A stretch of 12,067 nt of DNA from an archaeon (GCA_029258815.1 JAPDJZ010000038.1:1-12067), one strand, 5' to 3'. Positions 1-6,865 are shown, numbered from the stretch's first letter. The notes: a model not told the origin generated them from the letters alone. A program made the numbers and translations.

Positions 1-716
1 TTCATCTCGTAGCATCTTCTACACCACCTATAACCGCTCTCCCTAATCCTACTCAAGATCTTCTCAGGCTCTCCATCGCAGACTATAACGCCGTTTATCA
101 TGACGTGGGCTTTAACGGGCTTGACATAGTTCAAGATGTATCCATGATGGGTTATTATCAGCCCAGATCTATCCTTGAAGTTCTCGGCCAGCTCCCTCCC
201 AATGAGCTGGAGATTATCTAAGTCCACTCCAGAATCAGGCTCATCCAAGATCATGAGCTTAGGCTTCATCGCCAAGACTTGAGCTATCTCAGACCTCTTA
301 ATCTCCCCTCCGGAGAATCCGACGTTGAGATACCTGTTTAGGAGGCTTGAGTCTATGTTCAGTCTATCCATCAATCCTGAGATCTCCGCGCTGTTGAGCT
401 TGGATTTTGAGATTATCTTGATCAGATCCTTTAGCCTAATCCCATAGATCTTCGGGGGATTTTGGAAGACGGCCCCGATCCCCATCCTAACCCTCTCATC
501 CATCGGCTTATCCGTGATATCGACTCCATCGAAGATTATCCTTCCCGAGATAACCTTGTAGCCCGGATATCCGAGTATACTCATGGCGAGGGAGGTCTTC
601 CCAGACCCATTTGGGCCAAAGAGGACGTGAACCTCTCCATCACCTATCTCTAGATCCACTCCTCGGAGGACGAGCCTACCATCGATCGAGACGTGTAGAT
701 TCTCTAGCTTGAGCAA
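1..716 (-). CDS. sufC: SufC, Fe-S cluster assembly ABC-type ATPase (3' end outside window)
   Basis: Cytosolic ATPase that works with SufB/SufD to build Fe-S clusters. Reading the minus strand from TTG at 716 gives 238 open codons with no stop before the window edge. The protein opens MLKLENLHVSI and shows Walker A GPNGSGKTS (about residues 34-42), a Q-loop VFQNPP, the signature FSGGEIKRSEI, Walker B LMILDEPDSGVD and the H-loop ITHH. The FSGGE(I/K)KR and DEPDSGVD forms are typical of SufC rather than of transporter ATPases. The start is chosen from family fit and a TATA-like box 25 bp upstream; an ATG at 721 is out of frame and stops after five codons, and a further in-frame TTG lies at 740. 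The visible C-terminus reads YRWCRRCYEM, with a CxxC pair. SufC is usually about 250 residues, so only a few codons are missing. sufB/sufD would be expected downstream, outside the window. Confidence 0.95.
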   Translation of the reverse strand, partial: MLKLENLHVSIDGRLVLRGVDLEIGDGEVHVLFGPNGSGKTSLAMSILGYPGYKVISGRIIFDGVDITDKPMDERVRMGIGAVFQNPPKIYGIRLKDLIKIISKSKLNSAEISGLMDRLNIDSSLLNRYLNVGFSGGEIKRSEIAQVLAMKPKLMILDEPDSGVDLDNLQLIGRELAENFKDRSGLIITHHGYILNYVKPVKAHVMINGVIVCDGEPEKILSRIRESGYRWCRRCYEM

Positions 717-740
717 GCCATGAATGGTTGATGGCCTCAA

Positions 741-748
741 TTATTTTA
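741..748 (-). promoter_or_regulatory. TATA-box candidate for sufC
   Basis: The minus strand reads TAAAATAA here, 25 bp before the TTG start at 716. That spacing suits a leaderless archaeal transcript and supports the TTG start. The box lies just past the stop codon of the upstream phosphoesterase gene, so sufC may have its own promoter as well as possible read-through. Confidence 0.5.
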
Positions 749-751
749 GGG

Positions 752-1108
752 TTAGGTTTTGAAGAGGAGCCAACCCCTCCCAATATCTATCAAGACATAT
801 CTGCCCTTAAGCTTCGATCCAAATGCGTAGAAGACGATCTTCTTCTCATCCCTCTTCAAGAGCTTGAACTCGCCCTTATCCCAGATCTTAACTAATCCAG
901 CTCCATAACCCTCCTCGATAACTCCCTCGAAGTCCGCGTAGGATAGGTGGTGGTCTGGCTGAGGTATCCCAAGCCTCTTAACACCCTTAACGGTTGGAGG
1001 CTCCTTCCTAAACGCCCAAGACTTCAGAACCCCATCCAGCTCCAATCTAAGATCATAGTGTAGGCCAGCCCTCCTAGCATGATGCTCGTGGACGACGAAT
1101 ATCGGCAT
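752..1108 (-). CDS. Stand-alone LigD-type 3'-phosphoesterase (PE) domain protein
   Basis: Predicted metal-dependent nuclease/phosphatase that trims 3'-ribonucleotides and 3'-phosphates from DNA ends, by analogy with the PE domain of bacterial LigD and characterised stand-alone archaeal PE enzymes. The 118-residue protein is essentially only this domain. Visible motifs are VVHEHHARR then LHYDLRLELDGVLKSWA (residues 5-32), PDHHLSYADFEGVIEEGYGAG (51-71) and VKIWDKGEF (73-81). By analogy with Pseudomonas LigD, candidate catalytic residues are His9, His17, Asp19, Arg21, His53 and Tyr57; the two motif-I histidines are eight residues apart rather than six because of Ala14-Gly15. The ATG start at 1108 has a TATA-like box about 25 bp upstream. 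No Ku or ligase is in the window; sufC lies 35 bp downstream on the same strand. The domain is certain, the physiological substrate is not. Confidence 0.9.
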   Translation of the reverse strand: MPIFVVHEHHARRAGLHYDLRLELDGVLKSWAFRKEPPTVKGVKRLGIPQPDHHLSYADFEGVIEEGYGAGLVKIWDKGEFKLLKRDEKKIVFYAFGSKLKGRYVLIDIGRGWLLFKT

Positions 1109-1131
1109 GCCATAATCCGGAATATTTCCAA

Positions 1132-1140
1132 GGATTTAAG
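1132..1140 (-). promoter_or_regulatory. TATA-box candidate for the phosphoesterase gene
   Basis: The minus strand reads CTTAAATCC here, ending about 24 bp before the ATG at 1108, as expected for a leaderless archaeal promoter. It lies in the very short divergent gap facing the ClC gene. Confidence 0.35.
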
Positions 1141-1142
1141 AT

Positions 1143-3032
1143 GTGTGGAAGGCTGGCCTGCGGCCTAGGGGAATCCCCAAATACCATTTTGAGAGAAGTG
1201 CCTTTGGAATGCCGTTGTTCTCAGTGGATCTTAGAAAGTTCGAGGACATGTTCCGAGCGATAGTTGCTCGCCACTACTTCAGGAAATGGATTCCATTATC
1301 GGTCATAATCGGGGTAGCTGCGGGATTCTCAGCGATAGCCTTCTATGAGATGCTTAGGCACGCGACGACTACCCTCCTGACAGGAATCGCGGGATATCAT
1401 CCTCCAGCTCCCGCGGGAGAAGGAGAAACCTTCTTCAAGTTTCCAGAAACGCCTTGCCTGATCCCGCTGGTCACCTGCGTCGGGGGGCTGATCAGCGGGC
1501 TTCTAGTCTACCTGTTTGCTCCGGAGGCTGAAGGCCATGGGACCGATGCTGCGATCGACTCATTCCATAACAAGCAGGGCGAGATTAGGGTGAGAGTTCC
1601 CTTGATCAAGATGGTGGCATCAGCGATAACGATAGGGTCGGGTGGAAGCGCTGGGAGAGAGGGGCCTATCGCCCTCACCTCGGCTGGGGTGGCTTCAATA
1701 GTCGGAAAGCTCTTCAAGCTCACTGGGAAGGATAGGAGGATAGCGGTTGCCGTGGGCATAGGATCTGGAATAGGAGCGATCTTCAGGGCGCCCTTCGGCG
1801 GTGCGATCCTCGCGGCTGAGATCCTCTATCTGCGCGACCTCGAGATCGAGGCTCTCGTCCCATCATTCATAGCATCCGTGATTGCTTATAGCATCTTTTC
1901 GATGGTTTATGGATGGCAGCCGATCTTCGAGGGCGGAGAGCAATATCTCTTCAAGGACCCCCTGAGTCTCATATACTACGCCTTTCTCGGAGTTCTCTGC
2001 GGGCTGATAGGAATACTTTACGTAAAATCGTTTTATGGTGTGAAAAGCCTCTTCGATAGATGGAGGATTCCCAACGTCTTCAAGCCCGCGGTCGGCGGAC
2101 TCCTCCTCGGGATCATCGGGATCTGGATTCCACACGTCCTCGGAACCAGCTATGGATGGCTTCAAAAGGTGATCCTAGGAGACTTCTCGGCGGTAAGCGC
2201 GAGCCTGATCATCGCCATAATATTCTTGAAGATAGTTGCGACCGCCCTCACAGTAGGCTCTGGCGGAAGCGGAGGAGTCTTCGCCCCGGCCTTGGTGATA
2301 GGTGGGATGACTGGGGCTGCGACCTGGCTTCTCTTCCACTCGCTCGGGATGATGCCTGAGGCTTCTCCAGCTCCTTACGTGATCGTCGGGATGATGGCTT
2401 TCTTCGGAGGGGTTGGAAAGGTTCCGATAGCCGTGATATTGATGGTTAGCGAGATGACGGGAACCTATAACCTCATAGTCCCCTCCATGATCTCGACGGC
2501 GATAGCCTACGTCATCACGGGAAGATACACAATCTACGTGAGCCAGGTTCCGACTAGAGCCGATTCGCCGGCTCACATGGGGGAGTATAGCGCGCCGATC
2601 CTCCTTAGGGTTAGGGTTCGAGACGCTATGACGAGAAGAGTTATAGCGGTTCCGCCCGACGCCCCGGTGATTAAAGCCGCCGAGATCATGGCTAGGCACG
2701 AGATCAGGGGCCTCCCGGTAGTCGAAGATAGCAGGCTGATAGGGATGATAACCTTCTCGGACGTGCTGAGGATTCCGCCCGAGGAGAGGAGGGAGAAGCC
2801 GATCCGCGAGGTCATGACTAGGAACGTCGTCGTAGCTCACCCCGATGAAAGCCTATTCGAGGCATTTGAGAAGATGGTTCACTATCAGGTCGGGAGGCTT
2901 CCGGTCGTCGAAGACGCTAAAAGCAGGAGGCTCCTAGGAATCATAACGAGAGGAGATATAGGAAGGGTTCTAGAGCTTAGGATGGGGGAGATTCTAAGGG
3001 AGTCGCATCCCGAGTCCTACCACACCCACTAA
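1143..3032 (+). CDS. ClC-family chloride channel or H+/Cl- exchanger with two C-terminal CBS domains
   Basis: Integral membrane anion transporter. The first ~470 residues are hydrophobic helices with ClC hallmarks: GSGGSAGREGPI (165-176), where Glu173 matches the gating glutamate; GIGAIFRAPFGGAILAAEILY (209-229); and GSGGSGGVFAPALVIGG (372-388). Tyr465 may match the central pore tyrosine. The usual GSGIPE selectivity motif is replaced by GHGTDAA (131-137), so the central serine is not conserved. CBS domains span roughly 490-545 (RVRDAMTRRVIAV...GLPVVE) and 555-612 (REVMTRNVVVA...RLPVVE...ITRGDI); such pairs usually bind adenine nucleotides and gate the channel. The GTG start at 1143 adds 22 residues before an in-frame ATG at 1209 (MPLFSVDLRKF), which is a credible alternative start. 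Channel versus exchanger cannot be decided by eye. The gene is transcribed toward the mevalonate operon but is functionally unrelated as far as I can see. Confidence 0.93.
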   Translation: MWKAGLRPRGIPKYHFERSAFGMPLFSVDLRKFEDMFRAIVARHYFRKWIPLSVIIGVAAGFSAIAFYEMLRHATTTLLTGIAGYHPPAPAGEGETFFKFPETPCLIPLVTCVGGLISGLLVYLFAPEAEGHGTDAAIDSFHNKQGEIRVRVPLIKMVASAITIGSGGSAGREGPIALTSAGVASIVGKLFKLTGKDRRIAVAVGIGSGIGAIFRAPFGGAILAAEILYLRDLEIEALVPSFIASVIAYSIFSMVYGWQPIFEGGEQYLFKDPLSLIYYAFLGVLCGLIGILYVKSFYGVKSLFDRWRIPNVFKPAVGGLLLGIIGIWIPHVLGTSYGWLQKVILGDFSAVSASLIIAIIFLKIVATALTVGSGGSGGVFAPALVIGGMTGAATWLLFHSLGMMPEASPAPYVIVGMMAFFGGVGKVPIAVILMVSEMTGTYNLIVPSMISTAIAYVITGRYTIYVSQVPTRADSPAHMGEYSAPILLRVRVRDAMTRRVIAVPPDAPVIKAAEIMARHEIRGLPVVEDSRLIGMITFSDVLRIPPEERREKPIREVMTRNVVVAHPDESLFEAFEKMVHYQVGRLPVVEDAKSRRLLGIITRGDIGRVLELRMGEILRESHPESYHTH

Positions 3033-3038
3033 TATACC
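3031..3038 (+). promoter_or_regulatory. TATA-box candidate for the mevalonate operon
   Basis: AATATACC overlaps the last two bases of the ClC stop codon and lies 31 bp before the ATG at 3070. A transcript starting about 25 bp downstream would have almost no leader, consistent with the lack of a well-spaced Shine-Dalgarno site (only a G run abutting the ATG). Confidence 0.4.
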
Positions 3039-3069
3039 GGCTTAGCCGATATCCTCCCAGAGTAGGGGG

Positions 3070-4374
3070 ATGAGCCTAAGAGAGGTCTTGAAGAGGCTCG
3101 ACAAGTCGGGCGATCTGCTACACGTTAAAAGACCGGTCTCAACGAGGTTCGAGATACCCGCCATCCTGAAGAAGCTCGATCCGAGGCCAGTCCTATTCCA
3201 TGAGGTAAAGGAGGCTCCGGGATTCGAGCTCCTCGGAAACCTATGCGCCGATCGAAGGATCATCGCTGGATGCCTCGGAATATCGGAGAAGGATCTTCCA
3301 AGGAAGCTCCTGGAGGCGATCGAGAATCCTCGAAGGGGGGAGGTCGTGGAGAACCCGCCATGCCAGGAGGTGGTGATCGACGATCCCGATCTAAGAAAGC
3401 TTCCGCTCCTAGTCTTCGGCGAGCGGGACGGCGGCCCATATCTCACGGCCGGGATAGTCATAGCGTATGATCGGGAGTATGGATTTAACGCGAGCTATCA
3501 TAGGCTTATGCTTCTAGACGAGAGGAGGCTCGTCGCGAGGATTCTCCCAAGGCATCTGGACGAGTTCATCAAAAGGGGTGCTAGGAAGATCGCGATAACC
3601 ATCGGAAACCACCCGGCCTTTATGCTGGCCTCGGCCGTAAGCTGGAAGATGGGGATAAGCGAGCTCGATATAGCGAGCGCCCTGAAGCCGATCAGATACG
3701 CGAAGACCATCGACGGAGAGCTTCTGATACCGGCGGACTGCGAGGTGGTTCTGGAGGGTAGGGTTACGGATGAGCTGGCCGACGAGGGGCCGTTCATAGA
3801 CGTAACCGGCACGTATGACATCGTTAGAAGGCAGAGGGTTGTCGAGGTCGAGCGGATCACCATGAGGAGGGATCCGATCTTCCAGCAGATACTCCCGGCC
3901 GGGTCGGAGCACAGGCTTCTAATGAGCCTGCCTAGGGAGGCGGTGATATACATGGAGATCTCGAAGATCTGCGAGGTCGTCGACGTTAGGCTCACGCCCG
4001 GCGGATGCAACTGGCTCCACTGCGCGATAAGCATAAGGAAGAGGAGCGACGATGATCCGCGGCGCGTTATCGAAGCGGCCTTCAAAGCCCACCGAAGCCT
4101 CAAACACGTCGTGGTGGTGGATGAGGACGTCGATTTATCGAATCCGGTCGAGGTCGAGTGGGCTATCGCCACCAGAAGCCAGCTCGATAGGGATCTGGTT
4201 CTCAAGCCCGGGGAATACGGGTCTTCGCTAGATCCTTCGGCGGATCAGGTTACTCGAAAGACCTGTAAGGCCGGGCTCGACGCCACGATCCCGCTTAAAG
4301 CCGATAGGGGCAAGTTCCTTAAGGCCAAGATCCCGGGAGAGGATGAGATAGATGTGAGAGATTACGTGGGGTGA
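3070..4374 (+). CDS. UbiD-family decarboxylase, probable trans-anhydromevalonate 5-phosphate decarboxylase
   Basis: Predicted prenylated-FMN-dependent decarboxylase that turns trans-anhydromevalonate 5-phosphate into isopentenyl phosphate in the archaeal mevalonate pathway. The 434-residue length fits the family. UbiD landmarks are ENPPCQEVVIDDPDLRKLP (94-112), FNASYHRLMLLDERRLVARI (139-158), PADCEVVLEGRV (221-232), DEGPFIDVTGTYD (238-250) and VVDVRLTPGG (303-312). By analogy with fungal Fdc1, Arg145, Glu239 and Asp244 would form the catalytic set, with Asp in place of Fdc1 Glu282, as in E. coli UbiD. The specific substrate is inferred mainly from context: the next two genes are both AcnX subunits, overlapping or touching this one. 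A UbiX-type prenyltransferase to make the cofactor would be needed and is not in the window. The UbiD family call is firm; another aromatic or acrylic acid decarboxylase role is unlikely but not excluded. Confidence 0.9.
   Translation: MSLREVLKRLDKSGDLLHVKRPVSTRFEIPAILKKLDPRPVLFHEVKEAPGFELLGNLCADRRIIAGCLGISEKDLPRKLLEAIENPRRGEVVENPPCQEVVIDDPDLRKLPLLVFGERDGGPYLTAGIVIAYDREYGFNASYHRLMLLDERRLVARILPRHLDEFIKRGARKIAITIGNHPAFMLASAVSWKMGISELDIASALKPIRYAKTIDGELLIPADCEVVLEGRVTDELADEGPFIDVTGTYDIVRRQRVVEVERITMRRDPIFQQILPAGSEHRLLMSLPREAVIYMEISKICEVVDVRLTPGGCNWLHCAISIRKRSDDDPRRVIEAAFKAHRSLKHVVVVDEDVDLSNPVEVEWAIATRSQLDRDLVLKPGEYGSSLDPSADQVTRKTCKAGLDATIPLKADRGKFLKAKIPGEDEIDVRDYVG
4368..4374 (+). promoter_or_regulatory. 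Shine-Dalgarno site for the AcnX large subunit
   Basis: GGGGTGA covers the stop codon of the decarboxylase gene and lies 11 bp before the ATG at 4386. It matches the archaeal anti-Shine-Dalgarno target GGTGA and favours that ATG over the GTG at 4371, which lies inside this site. Confidence 0.6.
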
Positions 4375-4385
4375 AGTCGGGTAAG

Positions 4386-5570
4386 ATGTATCTCACGAGA
4401 GAGGAGGAGCGGATGCTCGGGGGAGAATACGGCTACGCCGCCCGGAAGGCCATGGAGATACTCGTCGCCCTCGGTAAGATTTACGAGGCGGAGCGGATGG
4501 TGGAGATTAAGAGCGCCCAAGTCTCCGGGGTCTCCTACAAGAACCTCGGGGACGAGGGTCTCGAATTCCTCGAAGAACTTTCGCGGGACGGCAGGGTTAG
4601 GGTTCCGACGACCCTAAACCCCTGCGGGATGGATCTGGAGAATTGGAGGAGGATGGGGATACCCGGAGACTTCGCCGAGAAGCAGCTCGAGGTGATTCAA
4701 GCCTATAGGCGGCTCGGGGTCGAGCTAACCCTAACCTGCACGCCATACCTGGCCGGGAATAAGCCGGGCTACGGCGACCACCTAGCTTGGAGCGAGAGCT
4801 CGGCGGTAATCTACGCGAACTCGGTTCTCGGGGCTAGGACGAATAGGGAGGGCGGGCCGAGCGCCCTAGCGGCGGCCATAGCCGGGAGAACCCCCCTCTA
4901 CGGGCTCCACCTAGCCGAGAATAGGCTTCCAACCGTCGAGGTTCGCGCCCCCAAGCTCGAGACCATCTTCGAGGCCTCGGCCCTAGGTTACCTTCTCGGA
5001 AGAATCCTCGGAAGGGGGATACCCCTAATCCGGGGGATTGGAGGGGTTAGCCCCGACCAGCTAAAGGCTCTCGGGGCGGGGCTCGCCGCGTCGGGCGGGA
5101 TAGCGCTCTTCCACGTCGAGGGTGTAACGCCCGAGGCCGTGAGGAATCCCGGAATGAAGGCCGATGAAAGGATCACCGTGGAGAGGGGGGAGATTCGGGG
5201 GGAGGCTGAGAAGCTTAGCGAGAACGTCGATCCGGACCTCATCTTCATCGGATGCCCCCACGCGTCCATTGAGGAACTGCTGTCATTCCACATGGCCTTA
5301 GATGGGAGGAAGGTTAGGCGCAGGACTTGGATCTTCGCGTCGAGAGCCGTCAGGGATCAGGCGGAGAAGCTGGGCCTCATAGGAAAGCTTAGGGATTTGG
5401 GCGTCGAGGTCATCTGCGATACGTGCCCGGTCGTGGCCCCGATAAGAAGCCTCGGGATAAGCTCGGTCGCGACGAACTCATTTAAAGCGGCATACTACCT
5501 GAGAAATCTGGGCGGCTTGAAGGTCGCGCTCAAGCCTATTGAGGGGCTCGCGGAGGAAGCTGCGAGATGA
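4386..5570 (+). CDS. Phosphomevalonate dehydratase large subunit (AcnX/DUF521)
   Basis: Large subunit of an aconitase-X enzyme predicted to dehydrate mevalonate 5-phosphate to trans-anhydromevalonate 5-phosphate using an Fe-S cluster. From ATG 4386 the protein has 394 residues and begins MYLTREEERMLGGEYG, the usual family start; an in-frame GTG at 4371 would add only five residues. Typical AcnX stretches are VEIKSAQVSGVSYKNLGD (39-56), LNPCGMD (77-83), LTCTPYL (116-122), WSESSAVIYANSVLGARTNR (135-154), FIGCPH (287-292) and CDTCPVVAP (344-352). Cys80, Cys118, Cys290, Cys344 and Cys347 are candidate cluster ligands; which three bind iron cannot be decided here. The start lies 11 bp after the upstream stop, and the stop overlaps the next start as ATGA, so the genes are translationally coupled. 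Bacterial AcnX enzymes act on hydroxyproline derivatives, but the UbiD neighbour argues for the isoprenoid role. Confidence 0.93.
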   Translation: MYLTREEERMLGGEYGYAARKAMEILVALGKIYEAERMVEIKSAQVSGVSYKNLGDEGLEFLEELSRDGRVRVPTTLNPCGMDLENWRRMGIPGDFAEKQLEVIQAYRRLGVELTLTCTPYLAGNKPGYGDHLAWSESSAVIYANSVLGARTNREGGPSALAAAIAGRTPLYGLHLAENRLPTVEVRAPKLETIFEASALGYLLGRILGRGIPLIRGIGGVSPDQLKALGAGLAASGGIALFHVEGVTPEAVRNPGMKADERITVERGEIRGEAEKLSENVDPDLIFIGCPHASIEELLSFHMALDGRKVRRRTWIFASRAVRDQAEKLGLIGKLRDLGVEVICDTCPVVAPIRSLGISSVATNSFKAAYYLRNLGGLKVALKPIEGLAEEAAR

Positions 5571-5962
5571 CGATAATACTTGAGGGCAGGGCGATAAAGG
5601 AGGGGCGCGCGGAGGGCCTCGCGCTCTCGACGAGCCAGCCGATAAGCTTCTACGGAGGAGTCGACCCCGAGACCGGAAGGATCATCGAGAAGGGCCACGA
5701 ACTTGAGGGCTATTCGATTGCCGGGAAGATCCTCGCGTTCCCGTACGGGAAGGGCTCGACCGTCGGATCATACATCCTCCTAAGGCTGAGGAAGCGGGGG
5801 CTAGCGCCTAAAGCGATCATAAACTGGAGATGCGAGCCGATAATAGCTGTCGGAGCGATAATCGCCGAGATACCCTGCGTGGATCGGATAGACGTAGGCA
5901 GAATATCGACCGGCGACCGGGTTAAAGTCGATGGATCGAGAATCGTGATCCAGAAGAGATGA
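5567..5962 (+). CDS. Phosphomevalonate dehydratase small subunit (AcnX swivel domain, DUF126)
   Basis: Small, swivelling-domain partner of the AcnX large subunit; together they form the active dehydratase. The 131-residue protein has the family landmarks SFYGGVDPETGRIIEKGH (27-44), IAGKILAFPYGKGSTVGSYI (51-70) and IIAVGAIIAEIPCVDRID (91-108). The serine in GKGSTVGS is the position equivalent to the conserved active-site serine of aconitase swivel domains. The ATG at 5567 overlaps the preceding TGA as ATGA and has a GGAGG site at 5552-5556 with ten bases between. It is the last gene of the three-gene unit; after its stop comes a promoter for a ribosomal protein gene. Separate small and large subunits are the normal archaeal arrangement, whereas many bacterial AcnX proteins are fused. 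Confidence 0.93.
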   Translation: MTIILEGRAIKEGRAEGLALSTSQPISFYGGVDPETGRIIEKGHELEGYSIAGKILAFPYGKGSTVGSYILLRLRKRGLAPKAIINWRCEPIIAVGAIIAEIPCVDRIDVGRISTGDRVKVDGSRIVIQKR

Positions 5963-5964
5963 CT

Positions 5965-5974
5965 GAGGTTTAAA
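5965..5974 (+). promoter_or_regulatory. BRE/TATA promoter candidate for eL13
   Basis: GAGGTTTAAA combines a purine-rich BRE-like GAGG with TTTAAA. A start site about 25 bp downstream would fall near 5998 and leave a leader of about 40 bases. Confidence 0.5.
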
Positions 5975-5997
5975 TTCGCGAGCTGATCTACCTTCAT

Positions 5998-6015
5998 CCG
6001 CAGACCTGCTGGCGG
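5998..6015 (+). promoter_or_regulatory. Possible 5'-terminal hairpin in the eL13 leader
   Basis: CCGCAG (5998-6003) can pair with CTG-G-CGG (6009-6015) with one bulged G and a five-base loop. It would sit at the predicted start of the transcript, just before the Shine-Dalgarno site. The stem is only six base pairs, so this is tentative. Confidence 0.25.
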
Positions 6016-6020
6016 AAGGG

Positions 6021-6027
6021 GGAGGTG
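6021..6027 (+). promoter_or_regulatory. Strong Shine-Dalgarno site of eL13
   Basis: GGAGGTG with ten bases before the ATG at 6038 is a near-perfect match to the archaeal 16S rRNA 3' end, as expected for a highly translated ribosomal protein gene. Most other genes here look leaderless or have weaker sites. Confidence 0.65.
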
Positions 6028-6037
6028 GCCTTCAAGA

Positions 6038-6271
6038 ATGGTTGAGGTAGTTCCGATCGTTAGGAGGAAGCTTAGGGATGGGAGGATTATAACGAGGGAG
6101 GGTAGGGGGTTTAGCGTTAACGAGCTTAGGGAGGCCGGGATGACCGTAGATCTCGCGAGGAAGCTTGGAATAAGGATTGATAAGCGGAGGAGGAGCTGCA
6201 GGCCCGAGAACGTCGAAGCGCTGAAAGAGCTTCTGAGAAGTTTCTCGAAGAAGCCGGGCGAGGGCCCCTAG
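6038..6271 (+). CDS. rpl13e: Ribosomal protein eL13 (L13e)
   Basis: Component of the large ribosomal subunit, shared by eukaryotes and part of the archaea. The 77-residue basic protein has the family core GRGFSVNELREAGMTVDLAR (23-42), KLGIRIDKRRRS (43-54) and ENVEALKELL (58-67). It is the short archaeal form; eukaryotic eL13 is about 200 residues with extra C-terminal parts. The gene has its own TATA box and a strong Shine-Dalgarno site, so it is likely expressed independently of the mevalonate operon just upstream. Its TAG stop is the same CTAG that ends the convergent regulator gene. Presence of eL13 is the best single hint in the window for a TACK-type archaeon. Confidence 0.92.
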   Translation: MVEVVPIVRRKLRDGRIITREGRGFSVNELREAGMTVDLARKLGIRIDKRRRSCRPENVEALKELLRSFSKKPGEGP

Positions 6272-6843
6272 ATTTGGAGCGGGCTCGAATCGAAGACCTT
6301 GAATAGGTCCGCCTTCGTAACTATGCCGGTTATCCTCCCGTTTTTCTGGAGGAGGACTGCCGGATACTCCTGCAATAGCCGCCTAACCAGATCTATGGAC
6401 GAGTCCTCGGGGATCGTTGGGAAGGCTTCGTCCATTATCTCGCCGACCCTCGTCTCGAGGGACTTTATCTCCTCGAACCTCCTAGCTATGGTCGCCTCCG
6501 ATATGCTTCCGACGACCCTGCCCCCGCTCAGGACCGGTAGCTGGGATATCCCATGCCTCCTCATCAGCTCTATCGCCTTCCGGATGGGGTCGTAGGCGTA
6601 GACCGAGATCACGTCCCTCGTGCAGATGGCTCCCGCCGATAGGCCCATCGACCCCCTAGATCTAACGAGCTCGAGAGCATCGAGTATCCGCTTAACGACC
6701 TCGTAGGACGGGTTCACCCTCCCCCGCTCGATCTTCGAGATCAGCGACTGGCTAACCCCGGATAGCCTCGCGAGCTCCCGCTGGGTTAACCCGAGCCTCC
6801 GCCTAAGCTTCGCGAGGGATTCGAGATCCCAAAGCCTCTCCAC
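6268..6843 (-). CDS. XRE-type HTH transcriptional regulator with two CBS domains
   Basis: Predicted cytosolic DNA-binding regulator whose ligand is sensed by a CBS pair. Residues 10-60 form an XRE/Cro helix-turn-helix: LAKLRRRLGLTQRELARLSG then SQSLISKIERGRVNPS, with the recognition helix around 31-41. CBS 1 is about 70-125 (ICTRDVISVYAYD...ISQLPVL) and CBS 2 about 133-187 (VGEIMDEAFPTIPED...ITGIVTKADLF). CBS pairs commonly bind AMP, ATP or S-adenosylmethionine; which applies here cannot be seen. The GTG start at 6843 has a CTTATAAG box 22 bp upstream and no Shine-Dalgarno site, so the mRNA is probably leaderless. The gene diverges from a transsulfuration-type enzyme gene, and a perfect palindrome between the two is a likely binding site for this protein. 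It converges on eL13 with a 4-bp overlap. Related HTH-CBS proteins are widespread in archaea. Confidence 0.92.
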   Translation of the reverse strand: MERLWDLESLAKLRRRLGLTQRELARLSGVSQSLISKIERGRVNPSYEVVKRILDALELVRSRGSMGLSAGAICTRDVISVYAYDPIRKAIELMRRHGISQLPVLSGGRVVGSISEATIARRFEEIKSLETRVGEIMDEAFPTIPEDSSIDLVRRLLQEYPAVLLQKNGRITGIVTKADLFKVFDSSPLQI

Positions 6844-6865
6844 GGATCTCTGGCCTTAGCCCCGG

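Noticed and set aside
462..653. A 63-residue plus-strand frame inside sufC
   Set aside because: It is fully antisense to the well-conserved ATPase and has no recognisable motif or promoter.
704..721. ATG at 721 (minus strand) as the sufC start
   Set aside because: It is out of frame with sufC and meets TAG after five codons; the TTG at 716 opens the correct frame and is 25 bp from a TATA-like box.
2605..2620. Telomere-like TTAGGG runs, seen also near 4600, 7860 and 11340
   Set aside because: They are scattered inside coding regions and follow from frequent AGG (Arg), GTT (Val) and CTT/TTA codons, not from a tandem array.
2175..2840. Long open frames antisense to the ClC gene and to the decarboxylase gene (3498-4205)
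   Set aside because: Their translations are low-complexity Arg/Ser/Pro-rich sequences with no motif, mirroring the codon use of the real genes on the other strand.
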